DNA from: an uncultured Eubacterium sp. | GTDB lineage: Bacteria > Bacillota > Clostridia > Oscillospirales > Acutalibacteraceae | Assembly (NCBI RefSeq): GCF_945980375.1 | Contig: NZ_CAMFQO010000002.1 | Span: forward strand, 62,001-126,000 | Reading direction: 5' to 3' | DNA length: 64,000 nucleotides | In this document: positions 45,145 through 53,741 of the stretch, in pieces | Layout: each line of letters begins with the position of its first letter | How positions within the stretch are numbered: position 1 is the stretch's first letter | Notes under the pieces: generated by a model | Database searches by the model: none | Seen by the model: only the letters and a program-made list of their open reading frames with translations | Told to the model about the DNA's origin: nothing | Program-made: the position numbers and the translations under genes

Positions 45145-46396
45145 CGGCAATGACAGTAACGACGGCTTGTCCCCCGAAACAGCCTTTTTAACTCTTGATA
45201 AAATCAATTCGCTTGCAATCAACGCAGGAGATAAAATATTGCTCCAAAGGGGCTCGGTGTTTAATAACCAATTTTTGCACCTTAAAAATTGCGGTGACAT
45301 CAACGGCGAGCCTATTGAGATTGCTCCGTACGGCGACGGCGACAGATTGCCTGTTATTAACACAAACGGCGAGGGTATTTGGTATCAGGATTACGGAACA
45401 AAGCTTGACTCTCCCGGTCATGTATACAAGGGTGATGTTTCGTCATCAATTTTGCTTTATGATGTAGAAAACATTGTTGTTCACGATATTGAGGTTGTAA
45501 ACAAGGAGGAGTACACAACTCTTGAGGCGTACACCGCTCCTGAAAAAAGGGACAGAACGGGTGTTGCCGTTGTTGCTCAAAACAGGGGTACTCTGCATTC
45601 AATAACCCTTAAAAATCTTTTTGTTCACGATGTTAACGGCAATGTTTACAACAAGCATATGAACAACGGCGGAATTTATATGACAGCCTTTAAGCCTGCC
45701 GACGAGGGTGCAACGGGCGTTGCCCGCTACGACGGTGTAACCGTTGAGGGCTGTGTTGTAAAGAATGTCAGCCGTTGGGGTATCGCAGTAGGCTATACAT
45801 ATCGCTATGCAGAATTTTCATCAAAAGAGCTTGGCGAGGAGACCTTTAAGCAGTATGGTAACGAGAATGTTATTATCACCGGGAATTACTGCAAAAATGT
45901 CGGCGGTGACGCAATCACCCCTATGTATGTGTTAAAGCCTCTTGTGGAGCATAATGTTTCGGATTCCTGCGCAACAGAGATGAACGACCGCTACTATGTT
46001 AATCCGGGTAAGCGTATGGGCAAGGTTGCAGCGGCAATCTGGCCTTGGAAATGTAAGGACGCTTTGCTTGTTTACAACGAGGCAGTTGATACAAAGCTTA
46101 ATCAGGACGGTATGGCATATGATGCCGATTCCGGTGACGGTACAACATATAAGTATAATTATTCAAGGCTAAACGAGGGCGGATGTATGATGTTCTGTCT
46201 TGGTCAGGCGGTACATAACACCTTTGTAAATAATGTAAGCTACGACGATTTGGGAGGCACCTTGAGCCCTGCCGGTAACCCGGATGCCTATGTTGCCGAT
46301 AACGAATTCTATATGCGCAAGGGTGTTCCGCTTAGGCGCAAAAGAAATCACGGCAAAATGACATTGAAGAATAACAAAATAACTATTATAGATTAA
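45107..46396 (+). CDS. Right-handed beta-helix protein, probable GH136 lacto-N-biosidase catalytic subunit
   Basis: 429 residues from ATG 45107 with GGAGGAG upstream. N-terminus YYVSSINGNDSNDGLSPETA is typical of beta-helix glycan enzymes, followed by regular beta-helix turns. Asp334 and Asp341 in QDGMAYDADSGDGTTYKYN have the 7-residue spacing reported for the acid/base and nucleophile of GH136 (D411/D418 in LnbX). GH136 releases lacto-N-biose from lacto-N-tetraose, and the next gene encodes the phosphorylase acting on that disaccharide. No signal peptide is seen, so it would act on imported sugar. Another beta-helix glycosidase is the alternative. Confidence 0.65.
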   Translation: MQKSTQYYVSSINGNDSNDGLSPETAFLTLDKINSLAINAGDKILLQRGSVFNNQFLHLKNCGDINGEPIEIAPYGDGDRLPVINTNGEGIWYQDYGTKLDSPGHVYKGDVSSSILLYDVENIVVHDIEVVNKEEYTTLEAYTAPEKRDRTGVAVVAQNRGTLHSITLKNLFVHDVNGNVYNKHMNNGGIYMTAFKPADEGATGVARYDGVTVEGCVVKNVSRWGIAVGYTYRYAEFSSKELGEETFKQYGNENVIITGNYCKNVGGDAITPMYVLKPLVEHNVSDSCATEMNDRYYVNPGKRMGKVAAAIWPWKCKDALLVYNEAVDTKLNQDGMAYDADSGDGTTYKYNYSRLNEGGCMMFCLGQAVHNTFVNNVSYDDLGGTLSPAGNPDAYVADNEFYMRKGVPLRRKRNHGKMTLKNNKITIID

Positions 46397-46417
46397 TACA
46401 TATTAGCGAGGTACACT

Positions 46418-48610
46418 ATGGCAAAAACAAAAGGACGTGTAACCATTCCAACCGATATGGACGTGGTGCCACAGACACTTGAAATTATGGAGGAGTGGGG
46501 AGCAGATGCAATCCGTGACTGCGACGGAACAGAGTTTCCGCAGGAGCTGAAGGATACGGGTGCAAAGATTTACGCAACCTACTACACCACCCGTAAGGAT
46601 AACGATTGGGCAAAGGCAAATCCCGACGAGGTTCAGCAGATGTATATTATGACACCGTTTTACACTGCTGTTGACACCGTGCTTGAGATTCATCTTATGA
46701 ATCATCTTTATCCCGATATGCTCAAGGTGAATAACCGTGACGACATCACAAGATGGTGGGAGGTTATCGACCGCACAACAGGAGAGGTTGTCAGCCCTGA
46801 CAGCTGGTCGTACGATGAGGCAAGCGGTAACGTTACAATCCGCAATGCAAAAAGGTTTCACGAATATACCGTAAGCTTTCTTGCCTACATTATGTGGGAC
46901 CCTGTGCATATGTACAACGCAGTTGTTAACGAATGGGATGTAGAGCCGCAGATTACATTTGATGTTCGTCAGCCAAAGACAAGGGCACATTCTCTTGAAA
47001 GATTGCGTCGCTTTCTTGACACACATCAATATGTTGACGTTGTAAGATTTACAACATTTTTCCATCAGTTTACCCTTGTGTTTGATGAATTTGCAAGAGA
47101 AAAATTTGTAGATTGGTTTGGATATTCGGCATCCGTAAGTCCGTATATTCTTGAACAGTTTGAAAAAGAGGTTGGATACAAATTCCGCCCCGAGTTCATC
47201 ATCGATCAGGGATATATGAACAACACCTATCGCGTTCCGTCAAAGGAATTTAAGGATTTTCAAAAATTCCAGATGCGTGAGGTTGCCAAGCTTGCCAAGG
47301 AAATGGTAGACATTGTTCACGAATACGGCAAGGAAGCAATGATGTTTATGGGCGATCACTGGATTGGTATGGAGCCGTTTATGGACGACTTTGCTTCTAT
47401 CGGCCTTGATGCTGTGGTAGGCAGTGTCGGCAACGGTGCAACCCTTCGTCTGTTCAGTGACATCAAAAATGTAAAATATACCGAGGGCAGATTCTTGCCT
47501 TATTTCTTCCCCGATGTTTTCTGCGAGGGCGGCGACCCTATTTACGAGGCAAAGGTTAATTGGGTTACTGCAAGGCGTGCTATTTTGAGAAGCCCTATTC
47601 AGCGTATCGGCTACGGCGGATACCTTAAGCTTGCACTTAAGTTCCCCGAATTTGTGGAGTATATCAAGGGCGTGTGTGACGAATTCCGTACCCTTTATGA
47701 CAACATTCAGGGCGTTACACCTTACTGCGTAAAGAAGGTTGCCGTGCTTAATTGTTGGGGCAAGATGCGTTCATGGTCAAATCATATGGTGCATCACGGA
47801 CTTTATTACAGACAGAATTATTCGTATTTCGGCGTTATCGAGGCCTTGAGCGGTGCTCCGTTTGATGTGTCGTTTATCAGCTTTGACGACATCAAAAACG
47901 ACAGCTCGGTGCTTGATGATATTGATGTAATTATCAATGTAGGCGATGCAGATACCGCACAGACAGGCGGAGCGTATTGGGAGGACGAGCAAATCGTTAC
48001 CGCAATTAAGAGCTTTGTATATAACGGCGGCGGATTTATCGGCGTAGGCGAGCCTGCGGCTCATCAGTGGCAGGGCAAGTTCTTCCAGCTTGACGATATT
48101 CTCGGTGTAGAAAAGGAAAACGGATTTACTCTTAACACACGCAGATACAATACCGAGGAGCACAGGGACCATTTCATACTTGCAGATACAGACGGAAATG
48201 TTGATTTCGGCGAGGGCAAAAAGAATATCGTAGCACTTGACGGCACAACTGTTCTTATACAAAATGCAACCGAGCTTCCGTTCGCAGTAAGGCATGCCGA
48301 GGAGGTGCAGATGGCTGTTAAGACCTTCGGTAAGGGCAGAGGCGTATACATCAGCGGACTTCCTTATTCGTTTGAAAACAGCCGTGTGCTTTACCGTGCG
48401 GTGCTTTGGAGTGCTTCGGCAGAGGATGAGCTTTTGCGTTGGTTCTCCACTAACTACAATGTCGAGGTTCACGCATATGTAAAGAACAACAAGTATTGCG
48501 TTGTTAATAACACCTACGAGCCGCAGGATACAACCGTTTATGTCGGTGACGGCACAAGCTTTGAGCTTCATCTTGAAGCAAATGAAATTAAGTGGTATCA
48601 GATAAATTAG
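46418..48610 (+). CDS. GH112 beta-1,3-galactosyl-N-acetylhexosamine phosphorylase (lacto-N-biose phosphorylase)
   Basis: 730 residues, normal GH112 length. Starts with GRVTIPTDMDVVPQTLEIME; MFMGDHWIGMEPF places the catalytic acid at Asp313, the same number as in the Bifidobacterium longum enzyme. It phosphorolyses lacto-N-biose or galacto-N-biose to galactose-1-phosphate and the N-acetylhexosamine in the cytoplasm. A galactosyl-rhamnose phosphorylase subgroup exists in GH112, but the GH136-like neighbours favour lacto-N-biose. 22 bases after the beta-helix gene. Confidence 0.92.
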   Translation: MAKTKGRVTIPTDMDVVPQTLEIMEEWGADAIRDCDGTEFPQELKDTGAKIYATYYTTRKDNDWAKANPDEVQQMYIMTPFYTAVDTVLEIHLMNHLYPDMLKVNNRDDITRWWEVIDRTTGEVVSPDSWSYDEASGNVTIRNAKRFHEYTVSFLAYIMWDPVHMYNAVVNEWDVEPQITFDVRQPKTRAHSLERLRRFLDTHQYVDVVRFTTFFHQFTLVFDEFAREKFVDWFGYSASVSPYILEQFEKEVGYKFRPEFIIDQGYMNNTYRVPSKEFKDFQKFQMREVAKLAKEMVDIVHEYGKEAMMFMGDHWIGMEPFMDDFASIGLDAVVGSVGNGATLRLFSDIKNVKYTEGRFLPYFFPDVFCEGGDPIYEAKVNWVTARRAILRSPIQRIGYGGYLKLALKFPEFVEYIKGVCDEFRTLYDNIQGVTPYCVKKVAVLNCWGKMRSWSNHMVHHGLYYRQNYSYFGVIEALSGAPFDVSFISFDDIKNDSSVLDDIDVIINVGDADTAQTGGAYWEDEQIVTAIKSFVYNGGGFIGVGEPAAHQWQGKFFQLDDILGVEKENGFTLNTRRYNTEEHRDHFILADTDGNVDFGEGKKNIVALDGTTVLIQNATELPFAVRHAEEVQMAVKTFGKGRGVYISGLPYSFENSRVLYRAVLWSASAEDELLRWFSTNYNVEVHAYVKNNKYCVVNNTYEPQDTTVYVGDGTSFELHLEANEIKWYQIN

Positions 48611-48688
48611 TTACAAATAATAGGAAAAATTTTAACAAAATATATCCTATTTAATGTTATTATAAAAGAAAAAACGGAGGTTTTTATT

Positions 48689-49837
48689 ATGGCAAACAGA
48701 ATAGTACTTAACACAGTTTCTTATCACGGCAAGGGCGCAATTGCAGAGATTGTGCCTATTGCACAGGCAAAGGGATGGAAGCATATTTTTGTATGCTCCG
48801 ACCCGGATTTGATTAAGTTCGGTGTTACTGCAAAGGTAACCGATTTGCTTGACGAAGCAAAGATTGCTTACACGGTTTATTCCGGAATTAAGCCAAATCC
48901 GACTATTGAAAATGTTGTTGAGGGTGTAGAAAGCTTTAAGGCTTGCGACGCAGATTCTATCATCACTATCGGCGGCGGCTCATCAATGGATACTGCAAAG
49001 GCTATCGGTATCATTATTACCAACCCTGAATTTGCAGATGTTCGCTCTCTTGAGGGCGTTGCTCCTACAAAAAATCACGCAGTTCCTACCATTGCAGTTC
49101 CTACAACAGCAGGTACGGCAGCAGAGGTAACAATCAATTACGTTATCACAGATGTTGAAAAGGAAAGAAAGTTTGTTTGCGTTGATGAAAATGATATTCC
49201 CGAATATGCGATTATCGATCCTGATATTATGTCATCAATGCCAAAGGGCTTAACCGCATCGACAGGTATGGATGCTCTTACTCATGCTATTGAGGGCTAC
49301 ACAACAAAGGGTGCTTGGGAAATGTCGGATATGTTCCACCTTGAAGCAATCAAGCTTATTGCAAAGCATCTTCGCGGTGCCTGCGAAAACAAGCCTGAGG
49401 ACAGAGAGGGTATGGCTCTTGCGCAGTACATTGCAGGTATGGGCTTCTCAAATGTTGGCTTGGGCATTGCTCACTCAATCGCTCACACATTGGGCGCACA
49501 TTATGACACACCTCACGGCGTTGCCTGCGCTATGATGCTTCCTATCGTTATGGAGTACAATCAGGAATACACAGGCGAAAGATACAGAGAAATTGCACGT
49601 GCAATGGGCGTTGACGGTGTTGATGAAATGTCACAGGAGGAATACAGAAGGGCTGCAATTGATGCAGTTAAAAAGCTTTCTGCTGACGTAGGTATCCCTG
49701 CCGTTAATGAAAAGGTAAAGGAAGAGGACCTTGACGTTCTTGCAGCAGACGCGTTTGCAGATGCTTGCCGTCCGGGCAATCCAAAGGATACAAACGTAGA
49801 CGACCTTAAGGCTCTTTACAGAAAAATTATGGCATAA
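48689..49837 (+). CDS. fucO: Lactaldehyde reductase (iron-containing alcohol dehydrogenase)
   Basis: 382 residues, as E. coli FucO. Group III dehydrogenase with IGGGSSMDTAKAIG for NAD(P) binding, PTTAGTAAEVT, STGMDALTHAIEGY, and the metal-ligand histidines in GIAHSIAHTLGAHYDTPHG. It reduces L-lactaldehyde from fucose or rhamnose breakdown to 1,2-propanediol. It lies next to the lacto-N-biose locus, far from the fucose operon, with its own strong CGGAGG site. Confidence 0.92.
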   Translation: MANRIVLNTVSYHGKGAIAEIVPIAQAKGWKHIFVCSDPDLIKFGVTAKVTDLLDEAKIAYTVYSGIKPNPTIENVVEGVESFKACDADSIITIGGGSSMDTAKAIGIIITNPEFADVRSLEGVAPTKNHAVPTIAVPTTAGTAAEVTINYVITDVEKERKFVCVDENDIPEYAIIDPDIMSSMPKGLTASTGMDALTHAIEGYTTKGAWEMSDMFHLEAIKLIAKHLRGACENKPEDREGMALAQYIAGMGFSNVGLGIAHSIAHTLGAHYDTPHGVACAMMLPIVMEYNQEYTGERYREIARAMGVDGVDEMSQEEYRRAAIDAVKKLSADVGIPAVNEKVKEEDLDVLAADAFADACRPGNPKDTNVDDLKALYRKIMA

Positions 49838-49850
49838 ACAAAAAGCATAA

Positions 49851-49884
49851 GCTCCCCTTTTATACAGTAAAGGGGAGTTGTTTG
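49851..49884 (+). terminator. Terminator after fucO
   Basis: GCTCCCCTTT-loop-AAAGGGGAG followed by TTGTTTGTT; the same stem family as at 6795, 41873 and 41946. Confidence 0.82.
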
Positions 49885-49909
49885 TTATATATAGATTACC
49901 GTTACCCTA

Positions 49910-49938
49910 TTGTAAAAATGTGTATTGTATGGTAAAAT
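49910..49938 (+). promoter_or_regulatory. Predicted promoter of the radC-like gene with abutting GTTACCCTA
   Basis: TTGTAA (49910-49915), 17-base spacer, TAAAAT (49933-49938) with TGG before the -10. GTTACCCTA at 49901-49909 directly precedes the -35, the same arrangement as at galM. Confidence 0.6.
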
Positions 49939-49965
49939 TTGTGCATAGGTATTGGAAGGGAGTGA

Positions 49966-50622
49966 ATGGTGATGCAGGGACGCGACGGGCATCGTGACAG
50001 GATACGCAATGCGTACCTTAACGGTGAGTATGACGATGCCGAGGATACTAAAATCCTTGAGCTGTTTTTGTCGCTGGTTGTTCCTCGCAAGGATGTTAAG
50101 TACACCGTTTATGCTCTTTTTGAAAGGTTTGAGGATTTAGAGGGGATTTTCGGTGCGGATATTGAAGAGCTGGTGGCTGTTAACGGTGTGGGCGAAAATG
50201 TTGCTGTTGCCATCAAAATGTTTGATGAACTGATGAACAAAAAGGCTCCTCCCGTGGAATATAACCTTAATAATTACGAGGACCGTATTGAATATGCCAA
50301 GCGTAATGCAACGATTGAATATAGGTACTGCGTCTTTGCCATTGGGCACGACGGTGAGCCGGTTGACTGTGTTGGCTTTGACGAATACAACGATGATGCA
50401 ATGAAGCGCACAATGGAGCTTTTAACCCTGCAAAGCTGTACGGGATTTTTTATTGCAAAGTTTAGGGAAAACGAATTTTTGCCCAACGATATAGATATGA
50501 TTGCGGATTTTAAGCTGATGTCCATCGAGCTTAATGTTCCGCTACTCGACTACGTAACCGTTGGCTTTGGAACAGGTCAATCGCTGTGGAATTCGAAATA
50601 TTTTCGCATTTTGGTTGTGTAA
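49966..50622 (+). CDS. RadC-like protein with degenerate JAMM motif
   Basis: 218 residues. The N-terminal part is RadC/UPF0758-like: a helix-hairpin-helix region with DTKILELFLSLVVPRKDVK and VNGVGENVAVAIK. In the C-terminal MPN/JAB domain the zinc-binding HNHPSG...PSxxD motif is replaced by a FRENEFLPNDID segment, so the histidine ligands are lost. Molecular function of RadC is unclear even in intact members. GGAAGGG lies upstream of ATG 49966; ATG 49972 is an alternative. Confidence 0.75.
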   Translation: MVMQGRDGHRDRIRNAYLNGEYDDAEDTKILELFLSLVVPRKDVKYTVYALFERFEDLEGIFGADIEELVAVNGVGENVAVAIKMFDELMNKKAPPVEYNLNNYEDRIEYAKRNATIEYRYCVFAIGHDGEPVDCVGFDEYNDDAMKRTMELLTLQSCTGFFIAKFRENEFLPNDIDMIADFKLMSIELNVPLLDYVTVGFGTGQSLWNSKYFRILVV

Positions 50623-50656
50623 ATAAGAGTGTTTTGAAAAAAGTGCAAAAAATATA

Positions 50657-50715
50657 TTGAAATTTGTGTAAAAAATTGGTATAATATTACCAAAAGGGTG
50701 AGCAATCGCTCACCC
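50657..50715 (+). promoter_or_regulatory. gdhA promoter and 5' leader hairpin
   Basis: TTGAAA (50657-50662), 17-base spacer, TATAAT (50680-50685) with an extended TGG. GGGTGAGC-AATC-GCTCACCC at 50696-50715 would form at the very 5' end of the transcript and may stabilise the mRNA. Confidence 0.72.
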
Positions 50716-50757
50716 GAAAATCGTATCATATAATTGCTATTAAGAGGGGGAAGCATT

Positions 50758-52107
50758 ATGAACGAATATATTGAAAGCGTTATCGCTACTGTCGAAAAAA
50801 GAGACAGCGAAAAACCGGAGTACATTCAGTGCGTCAAGGAGGTTTTCAGATCACTTGAGGCGGTTATTAATGAGCATCCGGAATACGTTGAGGACAATCT
50901 TCTCGGACGTATGGCAGAGCCTGACAGGCTTATTTCGTTTCGCATTTCTTGGGTAGATGATGATGGAAAAACACAGGTTAACAGAGGCTATCGTGTGCAG
51001 TTTAATTCTGCTATCGGTCCTTACAAGGGAGGCTTGCGTTTTCATCCAAGTGTAAATCCGTCAATTATGTATTTTCTCGGATTTGAGCAAACCTTTAAGA
51101 ACTCACTCACAGGGCTTCCTATGGGTGGTGCAAAGGGCGGCTCCGATTTTGACCCGCGTGGCAAAAGCAGGGGAGAAATTATGCGTTTTTGCCAGGCGTA
51201 TATGACAGAGCTTTACAGACACATAGGCCCTAACATTGATGTTCCTGCAGGTGACATCGGAGTCAGCGGCAGAGAGATTGGCTTTTTGTTCGGTCAGTAC
51301 AAAAGAATCGTGGATTCGTTTGATAACGGTGTGCTTACCGGCAAGGGCAGATCATACGGCGGCTCGCTCATAAGACCGGAGGCTACCGGCTACGGCGCTG
51401 TGTATTATACACAGGAGGTGCTTAAGCACGAGGTAGACAGCATCAGAGGCAAAACCGTTACGGTATCAGGCTTTGGTAACGTTGCTTGGGGTGTATGCAA
51501 AAAGCTGTCACAGCTTGGAGCAAGACCGGTTACAATTTCAGGCCCTGACGGATATATTTATGATGCAGACGGTATAGTTACTGATGAAAAGATTAATTTC
51601 CTTCTTGAAATGAGAGCATCGGGCAGAGACAGATGTCAGGATTATGCCGACAAATTCGGCGTTGAGTTCTTCCCTAACGAAAAGCCTTGGGGCGTTAAGG
51701 CAGATATTGCAATGCCTTGTGCAACTCAAAACGAGATTACCGCCCAAGAGGCAAAGAAGATAATTGCAAACGGTACAAAGTATTACATAGAGGTTGCCAA
51801 TATGCCAACCACAGAGGATGCCCTCGAATTGCTTATGAATACAGACGGTGTTATCGTTGCTCCGTCAAAGGCAGTTAATGCAGGCGGTGTATGTGTATCC
51901 GGCCTTGAAATGAGCCAAAATTCGCAGCGCCTTTCCTGGACAGCAGAGGAGGTCGACTCTCGACTTCATCAGGCTATGGTTGACATTCATAAGAACTCTG
52001 TTTATGCTGCCGAAAAATACGGCCTTGGCTACAATCTTGTTGCAGGCGCAAACATTGCAGGCTTCGAAAAGGTTGCACAGGCAATGATGGAGCAGGGTAT
52101 TTATTAA
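50758..52107 (+). CDS. gdhA: NADP-specific glutamate dehydrogenase
   Basis: 449 residues from ATG 50758 with AGAGGGGG upstream. Hexameric type: YKGGLRFHPSVNPSIMYFLG and active-site LPMGGAKGGSDFDPRG, then the NAD(P) domain with VSGFGNVAWGVC. It forms glutamate from 2-oxoglutarate and ammonia. Cofactor choice is inferred from length and similarity to the NADP-type bacterial enzymes. Single-gene unit with a strong promoter. Confidence 0.94.
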   Translation: MNEYIESVIATVEKRDSEKPEYIQCVKEVFRSLEAVINEHPEYVEDNLLGRMAEPDRLISFRISWVDDDGKTQVNRGYRVQFNSAIGPYKGGLRFHPSVNPSIMYFLGFEQTFKNSLTGLPMGGAKGGSDFDPRGKSRGEIMRFCQAYMTELYRHIGPNIDVPAGDIGVSGREIGFLFGQYKRIVDSFDNGVLTGKGRSYGGSLIRPEATGYGAVYYTQEVLKHEVDSIRGKTVTVSGFGNVAWGVCKKLSQLGARPVTISGPDGYIYDADGIVTDEKINFLLEMRASGRDRCQDYADKFGVEFFPNEKPWGVKADIAMPCATQNEITAQEAKKIIANGTKYYIEVANMPTTEDALELLMNTDGVIVAPSKAVNAGGVCVSGLEMSQNSQRLSWTAEEVDSRLHQAMVDIHKNSVYAAEKYGLGYNLVAGANIAGFEKVAQAMMEQGIY

Positions 52108-52185
52108 TCAAAAATTTGAGCTACTGCATAATATATATTAGTACTTTGACGCTTTAGCACGCAAAAACTTTTTTTGAAAAAACTA

Positions 52186-52214
52186 TTGACAAAGCCTTTT
52201 TGTTGTGATAGAGT
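52186..52214 (+). promoter_or_regulatory. Promoter of the T-box/trpXYZ transcript
   Basis: TTGACA (52186-52191), 17-base spacer, TAGAGT (52209-52214) with extended TGA. Confidence 0.7.
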
Positions 52215-52220
52215 TAAGTA

Positions 52221-52489
52221 AACCGATGAGAAAGGGTAAGTAAGTTTTTTACCGCTTTGCAGAGAGCTGCCGATGGTGGAATGGCAGTAAGTATTGGGAA
52301 AAGCCGAATGGACTTTTGAGGGCGAGCTGAATTAAAAGTAGGCAAGACGGAGCCGACACTTCGTTAACAACGGTCTGCGTATGACAGTACGTGCAAAGTG
52401 GGTACAATATGTACCAAGTGGGGTGGCACCGCAGGAGATTGAATTTTCACTCTTGTCCCGACAGTTAATGTCAGGACAGGAGTTTTTTG
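52221..52489 (+). ncRNA. T-box leader, tryptophan specifier
   Basis: Stem I begins AACCGATGAGAAAGGG. The specifier is TGG at 52309-52311 (context GAATGGACTTTTGAG, with the usual A after the codon). The T-box sequence GGGGTGGCACCGC is at 52420-52432, and the terminator, TTGTCCCGACA/TGTCAGGACAG plus TTTTTT, ends at 52489. Uncharged tRNA-Trp would favour antitermination, so the downstream transporter is expressed in tryptophan shortage. This fills most of the 506-base gap. Confidence 0.92.
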
Positions 52490-52613
52490 TTTATCAAATT
52501 AAGGAGATTGCGGCTATGGTTATTTTAACAAAACGATGGCAACGATGGTAAAAATAAAGCATAACATAAAACACAAAACAAAGTTTATTTTTATTATCGA
52601 AAGGAAAATTATT

Positions 52614-53663
52614 ATGAAAAACTTTAAGAAAATTATCGCTGTACTTACATCAATCGCTATCATTTTTGCATTTGCTGCCTGCTCAAAGGGAGCAGCTCAG
52701 TCAGGTGACGCAAACGCACAGGCAAAAACCTACAAGGTTGGTATTTGCAACTATGTTGACGATGCTTCACTTAATCAAATCGTAGAAAATATCGAATCAC
52801 AGCTTAAGGTTGCAGGTGAGCAAAACAACTGCACCTTTGATGTTACCGTTCAAAACTGCAATGCTGACGCAAGCGTTATGAACCAAATTATTTCAAGCTA
52901 CATTTCAGAACCCGTTGACCTTATGATAGGTGTTGCAACTCCTGTTGCAATCGCAATGCAGGCTGCAACCGAGGACAACAAAATTCCTGTTGTATTTGCC
53001 GCTGTATCAGACCCTGTCGGTGCAGGCTTGGTAGCAAGTTCCGAGGCTCCGGGCGCAAACGTTACGGGCACATCGGATTACCTTAACACAGATGCAATTA
53101 TGGATTTGATTTTTGCAAATGACGAAAAGGCAGACAACATTGCTCTTCTTTACGATATGGGACAGGACAGCTCAAAGACACCTATCGAAAATGCAAAGAA
53201 GTACCTTGATGCAAAGGGTGTTTCATACAAGGAATACACAGGCACAAACGTTACAGAGGTTCAGCAGGCTGTATCAACAATAGTTAAGGATAAGTGCAGT
53301 GCAGTATTTACCCCGACAGACAACACAATTATGACCGCAGAGCTTTCAATTTATGAGGACTTGGCAAAGGCAGGTATTCCTCACTACACAGGCGCAGATT
53401 CATTTGCACTCAACGGTGCCTTCCTCGGCTACGGTGTAGATTACGCGGCTCTCGGCAGAGATACTGCAGATATGGTTGCAGACATTCTTGTTAACGAAAA
53501 GGACCCTGCAACATATGCAGTTAAGTTCTTTGATAACGGTACTGCTACAATCAATACCGAAATCTGCACACAGATTGGATTTGACTTTGACACTGTTAAG
53601 GAAAAGTCTTCGCCGTTCTGCACCGAAATCAAAACAATTACAACAGCAGAAAGCTTTGAGTAA
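52614..53663 (+). CDS. trpX: Tryptophan ABC transporter substrate-binding lipoprotein (TrpX-like)
   Basis: 349 residues from ATG 52614 (AAGGAAA upstream). Lipoprotein signal with IIFAFAAC lipobox, then an ABC_sub_bind-type domain: VGICNYVDDASLNQIVENI and PVVFAAVSDPVGAGLV. Its position behind a Trp T-box and before matching permease and ATPase genes points to tryptophan or an indole precursor as substrate. Confidence 0.88.
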   Translation: MKNFKKIIAVLTSIAIIFAFAACSKGAAQSGDANAQAKTYKVGICNYVDDASLNQIVENIESQLKVAGEQNNCTFDVTVQNCNADASVMNQIISSYISEPVDLMIGVATPVAIAMQAATEDNKIPVVFAAVSDPVGAGLVASSEAPGANVTGTSDYLNTDAIMDLIFANDEKADNIALLYDMGQDSSKTPIENAKKYLDAKGVSYKEYTGTNVTEVQQAVSTIVKDKCSAVFTPTDNTIMTAELSIYEDLAKAGIPHYTGADSFALNGAFLGYGVDYAALGRDTADMVADILVNEKDPATYAVKFFDNGTATINTEICTQIGFDFDTVKEKSSPFCTEIKTITTAESFE

Positions 53664-53696
53664 CAGATTAATATAAACATCATAATTATTAAGATT

Positions 53697-53717
53697 CGGG
53701 CGAATGTAGTTCGCCCG
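53697..53717 (+). terminator. Intercistronic hairpin between trpX and trpY
   Basis: CGGGCGAA-loop-TTCGCCCG without a T-run; likely lets the binding protein be expressed above the membrane components. Confidence 0.55.
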
Positions 53718-53741
53718 GTTCTTGTGTGAGGAGAATTATTT

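Noticed and set aside
52536-52613. Longer start for the trpX gene
   Set aside because: The extension lacks a ribosome site and would bury the lipoprotein signal; AAGGAAA sits before ATG 52614.
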